A DNA stretch of 64,000 nt from Undibacterium_A arcticum (GTDB taxonomy: Bacteria; Pseudomonadota; Gammaproteobacteria; Burkholderiales; Burkholderiaceae_D), in the NCBI RefSeq assembly GCF_042660705.1, contig NZ_JBHSUQ010000001.1, one strand, 5' to 3'. This document shows positions 26,132 to 35,088 of the stretch, piece after piece; the stretch's first letter is position 1; the number at the start of each line of letters is the position of its first letter. The notes under the pieces are model-generated. The model saw nothing but the letters and a program-made list of their open reading frames with translations. It had not been told where the DNA came from and ran no database searches. Made by a program: the position numbers and the translations under genes.

Positions 26132-28726
26132 ATGAATACCTTACACCGCAAACCCCTGCCAGGCACCAAATTGGATTACTTCGACGCGCGCGCCGCGGTC
26201 GATGCGATCCTGCCCGGCGCCTATGCCAAGCTGCCCTACACCTCGCGTGTGCACGCCGAGAATCTCGTGCGTCGCTGCGATCCTGCCACGCTGACAGCTT
26301 CGCTGAAGCAGCTGATCGAGCGCAAGCGCGATCTCGACTTTCCATGGTTCCCGGCCCGCGTAGTGTGCCACGACATTCTCGGCCAGACCGCACTGGTCGA
26401 CCTCGCCGGTCTGCGCGATGCCATCGCCGACATGGGCGGCGACCCGGCCAAAGTCAATCCGGTGGTGCCGGTGCAGCTGATCGTGGATCATTCGCTGGCG
26501 GTGGAGCACGGCGGCTTTGAGAAGGATGCGTTTGCGAAGAATCGCGCGGTCGAGGATCGCCGCAACGAGGATCGCTTCCACTTCATCGACTGGACCAAGA
26601 AGGCCTTCAAGAACGTCGAGGTGATCCCGCCGGGCAACGGCATCATGCACCAGATCAATCTGGAGCGGATGTCGCCGGTGATCTTTGCTGCGGACGGCGT
26701 GGCCTATCCGGATACGCTGGTCGGCACCGACAGCCACACCCCGCACGTCGATGCGCTGGGCGTGATCGCGATCGGCGTCGGTGGTCTGGAAGCCGAAAAC
26801 GTGATGCTCGGCCGCGCCTCGTGGATGCGCCTGCCGGACATCATCGGCGTGGAGCTGAGTGGCAAGCCGCAACCCGGCATCACCGCGACCGACGTGGTGC
26901 TGGCGCTGACCGAGTTCCTGCGCAAGGAAAAGGTGGTCGGCGCCTACCTCGAGTTCTACGGCGAGGGCGCCTCGGCGCTGACCCTCGGTGACCGCGCGAC
27001 CATCTCCAACATGGCTCCCGAGTATGGTGCCACCGCGGCGATGTTCTTCATCGACGACAACACCCTCGACTACCTGCGCCTCACCGGCCGTGAGGACGCG
27101 CAGGTCAAGCTGGTCGAGATCTACGCAAAGGAAGCCGGCCTGTGGGCTGACTCGCTCAAGACCGCCGAATACGAGCGCGTCCTGACATTCAACCTGTCTT
27201 CTGTGGTCCGCAATATGGCGGGCCCGTCCAACCCGCACAAGCGTCTGCCGACTTCCGATCTGGCGGCGCGCGGCATCGCCGGCAAATGGGAAGAGATTCC
27301 TGGCCAGATGCCAGACGGCGCCGTGATTATCGCCGCCATCACCAGCTGCACCAACACCAGCAATCCGCGCAACGTGATTGCCGCCGGCCTGCTGGCCCGC
27401 AACGCCAATGCGCGCGGCCTGACCCGCAAGCCTTGGGTGAAGTCGTCGCTCGCGCCTGGCTCCAAGACCGTTCAGCTGTATCTGGAAGAAGCCAAGCTGC
27501 TGGCGGAGCTGGAGCAGCTGGGTTTCGGCATCGTCGCCTTTGCCTGCACTACCTGCAACGGCATGAGCGGTGCGCTGGATCCGGCGATCCAGAAGGAAGT
27601 CATCGACCGCGACCTGTACGCCACGGCGGTGCTGTCCGGCAACCGCAATTTCGACGGCCGCATCCACCCCTACGCCAAGCAGGCCTTCCTCGCCTCGCCG
27701 CCGCTGGTCGTCGCCTACGCTATCGCGGGCACCGTCCGCTTCGACATCGAGAAGGATGTTCTGGGTATCGACCAGAACGGCAAGCCGGTAACCCTGAAGG
27801 ACATCTGGCCGAGCGATGAAGAGATCGACGCCATCGTCGCCTCCAGCGTGAAGCCCGAGCAGTTCCGGCAGGTCTACGACCCGATGTTCACCTTCAAGGT
27901 GCTCGGCGATGAAAAGATCAGCCCGCTGTACGACTGGCGCCCACAGAGCACCTATATCCGCCGTCCGCCGTACTGGGAAGGCGCGCTGGCCGGCGAGCGC
28001 ACGCTCAAGGGCTTGCGCCCGCTCGCGGTGCTGCCCGACAACATCACCACCGACCACTTGTCGCCATCGAATGCCATCATGCTCAACAGCGCGGCCGGCG
28101 AGTACCTGCACAAGATGGGCTTGCCGGAAGAGGACTTCAACTCCTACGCGACCCATCGTGGCGATCACCTCACCGCGCAGCGCGCGACCTTCGCGAATCC
28201 GCAGTTGGTGAACGAGATGGCGGTGGTCGATGGCGAGGTCAAGAAGGGTTCGCTGACGCGCATCGAGCCGGAAGGCAAGGTGACCCGCATGTGGGAAGCC
28301 ATCGAGACCTACATGGAGCGCAAGCAGCCGCTGATCATCATCGCCGGTGCCGACTACGGTCAAGGTTCGTCGCGTGACTGGGCGGCCAAGGGCGTGCGTC
28401 TGGCGGGCGTGGAAGTCATCGCGGCCGAGGGCTTCGAGCGCATCCACCGCACCAACCTGATCGGCATGGGCGTACTGCCGCTGGAGTTCAAGCCGGGCGT
28501 CAACCGGCTGACTCTGGGCATCGACGGCACTGAAACTTTCGACGTGACCGGTGAGCGCAAGCCACGCACGACGTTGACGTTGGTGATCACGCGCAAGAAC
28601 GGCGAGCGTGTTGAAGTGCCGATGACCTGCCGTCTGGATACCGCCGAAGAAGTGTCGATCTACGAGGCCGGCGGCGTGTTGCAGCGTTTCGCGCAGGACT
28701 TCCTCGAATCATCCAAGGCGGCCTAG
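26132..28726 (+). CDS. acnD: Fe/S-dependent 2-methylisocitrate dehydratase AcnD
   Basis: The 864-residue protein is an aconitase family member: DSHTPHVDALGVIAIGVGGLEAE (substrate/4Fe-4S region), ITSCTNTSNPRNVIAAGL and ACTTCNGMSG supplying the three cluster cysteines, and a swivel domain with GADYGQGSSRDWAAKG. AcnD with PrpF replaces PrpD for dehydration of 2-methylcitrate in many proteobacteria. Here both systems are encoded. The reading frame is intact over 2.6 kb. A long hairpin separates it from prpF. Confidence 0.96.
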   Translation: MNTLHRKPLPGTKLDYFDARAAVDAILPGAYAKLPYTSRVHAENLVRRCDPATLTASLKQLIERKRDLDFPWFPARVVCHDILGQTALVDLAGLRDAIADMGGDPAKVNPVVPVQLIVDHSLAVEHGGFEKDAFAKNRAVEDRRNEDRFHFIDWTKKAFKNVEVIPPGNGIMHQINLERMSPVIFAADGVAYPDTLVGTDSHTPHVDALGVIAIGVGGLEAENVMLGRASWMRLPDIIGVELSGKPQPGITATDVVLALTEFLRKEKVVGAYLEFYGEGASALTLGDRATISNMAPEYGATAAMFFIDDNTLDYLRLTGREDAQVKLVEIYAKEAGLWADSLKTAEYERVLTFNLSSVVRNMAGPSNPHKRLPTSDLAARGIAGKWEEIPGQMPDGAVIIAAITSCTNTSNPRNVIAAGLLARNANARGLTRKPWVKSSLAPGSKTVQLYLEEAKLLAELEQLGFGIVAFACTTCNGMSGALDPAIQKEVIDRDLYATAVLSGNRNFDGRIHPYAKQAFLASPPLVVAYAIAGTVRFDIEKDVLGIDQNGKPVTLKDIWPSDEEIDAIVASSVKPEQFRQVYDPMFTFKVLGDEKISPLYDWRPQSTYIRRPPYWEGALAGERTLKGLRPLAVLPDNITTDHLSPSNAIMLNSAAGEYLHKMGLPEEDFNSYATHRGDHLTAQRATFANPQLVNEMAVVDGEVKKGSLTRIEPEGKVTRMWEAIETYMERKQPLIIIAGADYGQGSSRDWAAKGVRLAGVEVIAAEGFERIHRTNLIGMGVLPLEFKPGVNRLTLGIDGTETFDVTGERKPRTTLTLVITRKNGERVEVPMTCRLDTAEEVSIYEAGGVLQRFAQDFLESSKAA

Positions 28727-28731
28727 GCACT

Positions 28732-28828
28732 CCTCCCCCTTCAAGGGGGAGGCTGGGAGGGGGATGGGTTTCAATAGTAATGTGAATAACCCAGCCCCAC
28801 CCTAACCCTCCCCTTGAAGGGGAGGGGA
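28732..28828. repeat. Long GC-rich inverted repeat between acnD and prpF
   Basis: CTCCCCCTTCAAGGGGGAG near the start and CTCCCCTTGAAGGGGAG at the end are each self-complementary hairpins. The sequences between them (GGGGATGGGTTT and AACCCAGCCCC) also pair, so the whole block is a large inverted repeat. A related single hairpin is at about 11723-11743. Confidence 0.75.
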
Positions 28829-28862
28829 CGTATCACCCGACTTCATCAGGAAAAATATTCTC

Positions 28863-30071
28863 ATGGCCCACGTACCCCAGATCAAAATCCCCGCCACCTA
28901 CATGCGCGGCGGCACCAGCAAGGGCGTGTTCTTCCGCCTGCAGGATTTGCCCGAGCGTTGCCAGGTGCCCGGTGCGGCGCGCGATGCGCTGCTGCTGCGC
29001 GTCATCGGTAGCCCGGATCCTTACGGCAAGCAGATCGACGGCATGGGCGGGGCGACCTCCAGTACCAGCAAGACGGTCATCCTGTCGAAGAGCGCCAAGC
29101 CCGATCACGACGTCGATTACCTGTTCGGCCAGGTGTCCATCGACCAGGCATTTGTCGACTGGAGTGGCAACTGCGGCAATCTGTCCGCCGCCGTCGGGCC
29201 CTTCGCCGTCAGCAATGGCTTGGTCGACGCCAACCGCATTCCGAAGGACGGTGTGGCGACCGTGCGCATCTGGCAGGCCAACATCGGCAAGACCATCATC
29301 GCGCAGGTGCCGATCACCGGCGGCGCCGTGCAGGAGACCGGCGACTTCGAGCTCGACGGCGTGACGTTTCCCGCCGCGGAAGTGAAGCTTGAGTTCATGG
29401 ATCCGGCCGCCGAGGAAGAGGGCGGGGGCGGCGCGATGTTCCCCACCGGCCACCTGGTCGACGATCTCGAGGTGCCGGGTATCGGTACGCTGAAAGTCAC
29501 GATGATCAATGCCGGCATCCCGACCATCTTCGTCAATGCGGAAGCCATTGGCTACACGGGCACCGAGTTGCAGGACGCCATCAACAGCGATGCCAAGGCC
29601 TTGGCCATGTTTGAGACCATACGCGCCCATGGCGCGCTGCGTATGGGCCTGATCAAGCACATCGATGAAGCCGCCAAACGCCAGCACACGCCGAAGGTTG
29701 CCTTCGTCGCCAAGCCGGCCGGTTACGTCTCCTCCAGCGGCAAGCAGGTCGCCGCCGGCGACATCGATCTGCTGGTGCGCGCGCTGTCCATGGGCAAGCT
29801 GCATCACGCCATGATGGGCACGGCCGCCGTGGCCATCGGCACCGCCGCAGCGATCCCGGGCACATTGGTGAATCTCGCAGCGGGCGGCGGTGCGCATAAT
29901 TCACAAAAGGCGGCAGTGCGCTTCGGCCATCCGTCGGGCACCTTGCGGGTTGGCGCGGAAGCCAGCCAAAATCCGGCTAGCGGCGAATGGAGCGTGACCA
30001 AGGCTATCATGAGCCGCAGTGCGCGGATCCTGATGGAAGGGTGGGTCCGCGTGCCAGGCGATACGTGCTGA
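28863..30071 (+). CDS. prpF: AcnD-accessory protein PrpF
   Basis: The 402-residue protein belongs to the PrpF/DUF453 family with the diaminopimelate-epimerase-like fold. Motifs include KIPATYMRGGTSKGVFFR, GMGGATSSTSKTVILS, DWSGNCGNLSAAVGPFA and AFVAKP. PrpF is needed for AcnD activity and has been proposed to isomerise or prevent misrouting of aconitate-type intermediates. ATG at 28863. It directly follows acnD after the hairpin repeat. Confidence 0.95.
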   Translation: MAHVPQIKIPATYMRGGTSKGVFFRLQDLPERCQVPGAARDALLLRVIGSPDPYGKQIDGMGGATSSTSKTVILSKSAKPDHDVDYLFGQVSIDQAFVDWSGNCGNLSAAVGPFAVSNGLVDANRIPKDGVATVRIWQANIGKTIIAQVPITGGAVQETGDFELDGVTFPAAEVKLEFMDPAAEEEGGGGAMFPTGHLVDDLEVPGIGTLKVTMINAGIPTIFVNAEAIGYTGTELQDAINSDAKALAMFETIRAHGALRMGLIKHIDEAAKRQHTPKVAFVAKPAGYVSSSGKQVAAGDIDLLVRALSMGKLHHAMMGTAAVAIGTAAAIPGTLVNLAAGGGAHNSQKAAVRFGHPSGTLRVGAEASQNPASGEWSVTKAIMSRSARILMEGWVRVPGDTC

Positions 30072-30154
30072 GATAGCAGGAGGCGATGTTGGTAAACGGT
30101 TGCGTCGACATGGTCAGGATCTGATCATGAGTAATCAAAAAAAAAGGAAACACC

Positions 30155-31606
30155 ATGTCATCCTATACCAGCAATGCCCGCACCGAATTTGATCAAGAGA
30201 TCATCGACATCGTCGATTACGTGCGCAAATTCAAAGTCGAATCCAGCATCGCCTACACCACCGCGCGCAACTGCCTGATCGACACCCTTGGTTGCGGTCT
30301 GGAAGCGCTTGAATACCCGGCGTGCAAAAAGCTGATGGGACCGATCGTGCCAGGCACCTTGGTGCCGAATGGCGCCAAGGTGCCTGGCACCCAGTTTCAG
30401 CTCGACCCTGTGCAGGCCGCGTTCAACATCGGCGCGATGATACGCTGGCTGGATTTCAACGACACCTGGCTGGCAGCCGAATGGGGACATCCGTCGGACA
30501 ACCTCGGTGGCATTTTGGCCGTGGCCGACTGGCTGTCGCGCAACAACGTCGCCGCCGGGAAAAAACCTTTGCCAATGAAAGACGTGCTGACCGCAATGAT
30601 CAAGGCGCACGAAATCCAGGGTTGCATCGCGCTGGAAAATTCTTTTAACAAGGTCGGTCTTGATCACGTCGTGCTGGTCAAGGTCGCTTCGACCGCCGTG
30701 GTCGCCAACATGCTTGGCCTGACGCGTGATGAGATGCTGAACGCGGTGTCGTTGGCCTGGGTCGATGGCCAAGCACTGCGCACCTACCGCCATTCGCCCA
30801 ATACCGGCTCGCGTAAATCCTGGGCCGCCGGCGACGCCACCTCGCGCGCCGTGCGCCTGGCCCTGATGGCCAAGACCGGCGAGATGGGCTATCCATCGGT
30901 ACTGACCGCCAAGACCTGGGGTTTCTACGACGTGCTGTTCAAGGGCCAACCGTTCAAGTTCCAGCGCAAGTACGAGTCCTATGTAATGGAAAACGTGCTG
31001 TTCAAGATTTCCTTCCCGGCCGAATTCCATTCGCAGACCGCGGTTGAGGCGGCGATGACCATGCATGCGCAATTGGTCAAAGCTGGCAAGTCGGTCGATG
31101 ACATCAAGCAGATCACGATCCGCACCCATGAAGCCTGCATCCGCATCATCGACAAGAAGGGCCCGCTGAACAATCCGGCCGACCGCGACCACTGCATCCA
31201 GTACATGGTGGCGGTGCCGCTGATTTTCGGCCGCCTGACCGCCGCCGATTACGAAGACAAAGTCGCCTCCGACAAGCGCATCGACGTACTGCGCGACAAG
31301 ATCGTTTGCGTCGAAGATCCGGCCTTCACCAAGGATTATCATGATCCGAAGAAGCGTTCGATCGCCAATGCGATGACGGTCGAATTCAAGGACGGCAAGA
31401 AACTGAAGGAGATCGTGGTCGAATATCCGGTCGGCCACGCACGTCGCCGCAAGGAAGGGATCCCGCTGCTGGAAGCCAAGTTCAAGACCAATCTGGCACG
31501 CCAGTTCCCGATCAAGCAACAGCAAATCATCCTCGATGTATCGCTCGATCAGGCCATGCTCGAGAAGATGGCGGTGCACGAGTATGTTGATTTGTACGTG
31601 ATCTGA
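30155..31606 (+). CDS. prpD: 2-methylcitrate dehydratase PrpD (MmgE/PrpD family)
   Basis: The 483-residue protein carries the MmgE/PrpD signature: TARNCLIDTLGCGLEALEYP, RWLDFNDTWLAAEWGHPSDNLGGILAVADW, SAGDATSR (as AAGDATSRAVRLA) and FPAEFHSQTAVEAA. It is cofactor-independent and dehydrates 2-methylcitrate. A strong A-rich stretch (AAAAAAAAGGAAACACC) with GGAAA precedes the ATG. A terminator follows, so prpE is probably a separate unit. Confidence 0.95.
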   Translation: MSSYTSNARTEFDQEIIDIVDYVRKFKVESSIAYTTARNCLIDTLGCGLEALEYPACKKLMGPIVPGTLVPNGAKVPGTQFQLDPVQAAFNIGAMIRWLDFNDTWLAAEWGHPSDNLGGILAVADWLSRNNVAAGKKPLPMKDVLTAMIKAHEIQGCIALENSFNKVGLDHVVLVKVASTAVVANMLGLTRDEMLNAVSLAWVDGQALRTYRHSPNTGSRKSWAAGDATSRAVRLALMAKTGEMGYPSVLTAKTWGFYDVLFKGQPFKFQRKYESYVMENVLFKISFPAEFHSQTAVEAAMTMHAQLVKAGKSVDDIKQITIRTHEACIRIIDKKGPLNNPADRDHCIQYMVAVPLIFGRLTAADYEDKVASDKRIDVLRDKIVCVEDPAFTKDYHDPKKRSIANAMTVEFKDGKKLKEIVVEYPVGHARRRKEGIPLLEAKFKTNLARQFPIKQQQIILDVSLDQAMLEKMAVHEYVDLYVI

Positions 31607-31625
31607 ACGGATCAGGACTGAATCG

Positions 31626-31662
31626 AAAAAGCGCGGCGCCAGTTACTGTCACCGCGCTTTTT
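31626..31662 (+). terminator. Intrinsic terminator after prpD
   Basis: AAAAAGCGCGG and CCGCGCTTTTT form an 11-bp stem ending in a T tract 20 bp after the prpD stop. The palindromic A and T ends mean it could act in both directions. Confidence 0.88.
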
Positions 31663-31724
31663 GTTTGGTGATCTTGTTGAGCGTTGTAAATGAAGTTGTA
31701 AAACGGATGATATTCAGCGGCGTC

Positions 31725-31841
31725 GTCCCAGCGAACGCTGGGACCCAGCGTCTTCCGTTGCGCCTCTTTGGCCGTATTGCGAAGAAACGACTGTTATTGG
31801 TTGCGCGACGTACGCCACTGGGCCCCAGCCTTCGCTGGGGC
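31725..31841. repeat. Pair of REP-like hairpins between prpD and prpE
   Basis: GTCCCAGC-gaac-GCTGGGAC (31725-31744) and GCCCCAGC-cttc-GCTGGGGC (31822-31841) are two perfect 8-bp stems in opposite orientation, as in BIME-like pairs. The first is followed by CCAGCGTCTT as at 24099. Confidence 0.8.
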
Positions 31842-31922
31842 GACTGTAATTATTTTCGTTGTGTCTTTATCATTACCAAACAGGCCGCGACAACCGTGTC
31901 ACGCTTGCCGCCAGGAGATAAT

Positions 31923-33815
31923 ATGAATTACGCAGAGCTCTATCAGCAATCGATACAAGACCCCCAGACTTGCTGGGCAGAAGAAGCCAGGCGCATCGAC
32001 TGGCACGAGCCGTTTTCGCAAGTGCTGGATTATTCAAAAGCCCCATTCACCAAATGGTTTGTCGGCGGCAAGACCAACCTTTGCCACAACGCGGTCGATC
32101 GCTGGGTTGCCACGCAAGGCGAGCAGCCGGCGCTGATCGCGATTTCGACCGAGACCAATAGCGAAAAGGTCTATTCATTCAGCGAGTTGCAAGCGGAAGT
32201 GACGCGTTGCGCCGCCGTCATGCAAACGCTCGGTGTGGGCAAGGGCGACCGCGTGCTGATCTACATGCCGATGATCGCCGAAGCGGCATTTGCGATGCTG
32301 GCCTGCGCCCGGCTCGGCGCGATCCATTCGGTCGTGTTCGGCGGCTTCGCTTCGCACAGCCTCGCATCGCGCATCGACGATGCGCAGCCGAAGTTAATCG
32401 TATCGAGCGACGCCGGGTCCCGCGGCGGCAAACCGATCCCGTACAAGCCCTTGCTGGATGAAGCGATCACGCTGGCAACGCACAAGCCGGCCACGGTGTT
32501 ATTGGTTAACCGCAACCTGGCGCCGATGCATCTGGTGGATGGACGCGATGTCGATTACGTGGCCCTGCGCGAACGGCATATGCAGGCTCAGGTTCCGATC
32601 ACCTGGCTGGAATCGAACGAGCCGTCGTACATCCTGTACACCTCCGGCACCACCGGCAAGCCTAAAGGCGTGCAGCGCGACGTCGGTGGGTATGCGGTCG
32701 CGCTGGCATCCTCGATGCAGAACATATTCTGCGGCAAGCCAGGTGAGACCTACTTTGCCACCTCCGATATCGGCTGGGTGGTCGGTCATTCCTACATCGT
32801 CTATGGCCCGCTGATTGCCGGCATGGCGACCATCATGTACGAAGGTTTGCCGACCGCACCCGACGCCGGCATCTGGTGGAGCATCGTCGAAAAATACAAG
32901 GTCGCGCGCATGTTTTCCGCGCCGACGGCAGTGCGGGTGCTGAAGAAGCAGCCGCTGGAATACATACAGAGATATGACTTGTCTTCGCTCAAGGCGCTGT
33001 ATCTGGCGGGCGAGCCGCTCGATGAAACCACCTCGGCTTGGATTGCCGACGCGCTGAAGGTGTCGATCATCGACAACTACTGGCAGACCGAAACCGGCTG
33101 GCCGATTTTATCGATCGCCAAAGGTATCGAAGACATGCCGACCAGACTCGGCAGCCCCGGCGTCGCAATGCCCGGCTTTAACGTCAAGCTGTTTAACGAG
33201 GGTACCGGGGAAGAATGCGGCCCGAATGAAGGCGTGCTGATGCTGGAAGGCCCGCTGCCACCTGGCTGCATGCAGACTGTGTACGGCGACGATGCGCGCT
33301 GTGTCAGTACTTACTGGTCCAAGTTGAATGGCGCACACGTCTATTCCAGCTTTGACTGGGGTATCCGCGACGCCGACGGCTATTACTTCATCCTCGGGCG
33401 CACCGATGACGTGATCAACGTCGCCGGCCATCGCCTCGGCACGCGCGAAATCGAAGAAAGCATTTCCAGACACCCTAACGTGTCCGAAGTCGCGGTGGTC
33501 GGCGTCGAAGACAAGCTCAAGGGACAGGTTGCAGTCGCCTTCGTGATCCTGAAAAATCCGGCGGCGGCGGCCAGTTCTGATGCGCAGCAGGCGCTGGAAA
33601 AGGAAATCATGGGGGTGGTCGACCGCCAGCTTGGCGCAGTAGCACGACCGGCGCGCGTGCATTTCATCGCGCAGCTGCCAAAGACGCGTTCCGGCAAACT
33701 GTTACGCCGGGCGATACAGGCAATCTGCGAAGGGCGTGATCCGGGCGATATGTCGTCGATTGAGGATCCCGGTTCCTTGCAGCTGATCCGGGGCGTACTG
33801 ACCGATCGAGGCTGA
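31923..33815 (+). CDS. prpE: Propionate-CoA ligase PrpE
   Basis: The 630-residue protein is an acyl-CoA synthetase: P-loop-like YTSGTTGKPKGVQRD, WVVGHSYIVYGPL, DNYWQTETGWPI, ILGRTDDVINVAGHRLGTREIE, and the acetylatable catalytic Lys in KTRSGKLLRR. The N-terminus (MNYAELYQQSIQDPQTCWAEEARRIDWHEPF) is typical of PrpE rather than Acs. It activates propionate to propionyl-CoA. The ATG at 31923 follows AGGAGATAAT; the longer open frame from 31665 runs through the REP repeats and is rejected. Confidence 0.97.
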   Translation: MNYAELYQQSIQDPQTCWAEEARRIDWHEPFSQVLDYSKAPFTKWFVGGKTNLCHNAVDRWVATQGEQPALIAISTETNSEKVYSFSELQAEVTRCAAVMQTLGVGKGDRVLIYMPMIAEAAFAMLACARLGAIHSVVFGGFASHSLASRIDDAQPKLIVSSDAGSRGGKPIPYKPLLDEAITLATHKPATVLLVNRNLAPMHLVDGRDVDYVALRERHMQAQVPITWLESNEPSYILYTSGTTGKPKGVQRDVGGYAVALASSMQNIFCGKPGETYFATSDIGWVVGHSYIVYGPLIAGMATIMYEGLPTAPDAGIWWSIVEKYKVARMFSAPTAVRVLKKQPLEYIQRYDLSSLKALYLAGEPLDETTSAWIADALKVSIIDNYWQTETGWPILSIAKGIEDMPTRLGSPGVAMPGFNVKLFNEGTGEECGPNEGVLMLEGPLPPGCMQTVYGDDARCVSTYWSKLNGAHVYSSFDWGIRDADGYYFILGRTDDVINVAGHRLGTREIEESISRHPNVSEVAVVGVEDKLKGQVAVAFVILKNPAAAASSDAQQALEKEIMGVVDRQLGAVARPARVHFIAQLPKTRSGKLLRRAIQAICEGRDPGDMSSIEDPGSLQLIRGVLTDRG

Positions 33816-33848
33816 CTGATTCGCGCCCGCGTTACCCATCAGCGCGCG

Positions 33849-34127
33849 TTATTTTGGCTGGTCGGCCAGCGCTTTGAGCAGAAGTTCCGCCACCACTTCG
33901 TTCATTCCGATTGCACGTGCCTGTGCCACGGCCTGCAGCTGGGCCACCAGATCGCTGTGGAGCTTGACCGCGAATGGCACCAGACCGGCCGCCTGATCCA
34001 GCTTGCGCTGGTCGCGCCGGTCCAGGGTGACAGCGGCATCCTGGCCGAACGGTGCGCCGGTGCCAGCCGGCCTCATATTGCCGGCCAGTTTCATTGCTTT
34101 CTTCTTTTCCATATCGGATTTTTTCAT
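33849..34127 (-). CDS. Hypothetical small basic protein
   Basis: The 92-residue product starts MKKSDMEKKKAMKLAGNMRPAG and ends with a helical segment (LVAQLQAVAQARAIGMNEVVAELLLKALADQ), like the ribbon-helix-helix tails of small DNA-binding or antitoxin-like proteins. GAGGAATGAAGTC precedes the ATG. It stands convergent to prpE. No firm family is recognised. Confidence 0.65.
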   Translation of the reverse strand: MKKSDMEKKKAMKLAGNMRPAGTGAPFGQDAAVTLDRRDQRKLDQAAGLVPFAVKLHSDLVAQLQAVAQARAIGMNEVVAELLLKALADQPK

Positions 34128-34223
34128 GACTTCATTCCTCGTTACATTGCAAGTGGCCCATTCTACGCAGTAGCGGCGGTGGCGATGAATTTAAAATGCT
34201 GCAGCCATTCGGCGAATGCCGTT

Positions 34224-34330
34224 GACGACCGACCCGAAATCGTCGACCAGAAGACGCGGCTGGGTGACTGGAATGGGATACGGTGATCGGCAAAGGCCAG
34301 CAAGGCCTACTGGTCAAATTGGACGGCGCT
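34224..34330 (+). pseudogene. IS30-type transposase scrap
   Basis: The frame reads DDRPEIVDQKTRLGDW and, after a small frame break, DTVIGKGQQGLLV. This is the start of the DDE domain in IS30-family transposases (pattern RP..V..R.R.GDWE.DTVIGK...G.L). About 35 codons survive. The rest of 34128-34447 shows no gene. Confidence 0.65.
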
Positions 34331-34447
34331 GTCGATCCACTGTGTGCGGCCGCAAGCAGCCACACGCCGGCCCCTGCATGAGCCGTGAATACTGAGGTAA
34401 CATGAATTACGCATCAGTTATTCCCACGTTCACGGTGCAAGGTGCAA

Positions 34448-34922
34448 ATGAAGACAGGCAAGCGTGTGCTCAATATCTTGTTCGCGGCCTCTGTCGGACT
34501 GGCAGCAGTGCCATGGGCCATGGCGGACCCAGAGATTTCCAGCTTCGCTTTCGTGCAGCAGGATGGCTCACTGAAAGTGGCCGGCTATCTCATTCACCTC
34601 TACGGCATTTACATTCCCCCGACGGAGCAGGCGTGCTACACGTTCATACGGCCGGTACCATGCGGAACAAGGACAGCATTGGCACTGGACTTCAAAATCT
34701 CGGGCGATTTCGTTCACTGCATACCCAGGGCGACAAATCCTGACGGCAGCATCACGGCTAGCTGCAGGTCCGGAAACGAAGACCTGAGTGCGTGGATGCT
34801 CCAAAGGGGATGGGCAGTCACGCTGCCTGACGCACCGGTCGAATATGTCACGATGGAAAGAATCGCCCAATCAAGGGATTGGTATTTGGGGAATCCCCAT
34901 CGATGTCATCCGGCATAAGTGA
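34448..34922 (+). CDS. Secreted SNase-like (thermonuclease-fold) protein, frameshifted at C-terminus
   Basis: The protein has a signal peptide (MKTGKRVLNILFAASVGLAAVPWAMA). A degenerate nuclease-like fold follows: VAGYLIHLYGIYIPPTEQAC, PVPCGTRTALALDFKI, NPDGSITASCRSGNEDLSAWMLQRGWAV. The literal frame stops at 34918. In another frame the sequence gives the usual family ending GIWGIPIDVIRHK with a stop at 34920-34922, so two bases seem to be lost around 34873-34882. The Arg/Glu catalytic residues of active SNases are not obvious, so it may not be a nuclease. Confidence 0.75.
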
Positions 34923-35088
34923 TGGCCATGGGGGTGAAATTGCAGCGTACACGAGGATGCGGGGTGCCAAGCGCATGAGTTCCCAGGAAACGTTTTGTTC
35001 TTGCAAGATTAAAGTCAACCGGCACTTGGAGCTGCTTGCGCACATCAGCGTGTCGGGCCAAAATGGTCTCATTCGGGGCAACTGACAA

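Noticed and set aside
26141..28447. A 768-codon minus-strand open frame opposite acnD
   Set aside because: Long only because of codon bias on the opposite strand; rich in His/Arg/Val/Gln with no domain, while acnD is unmistakable.
31665..31922. N-terminal extension of PrpE
   Set aside because: The upstream frame runs through REP-like hairpins; AGGAGATAAT ahead of 31923 and family alignment fix the start.
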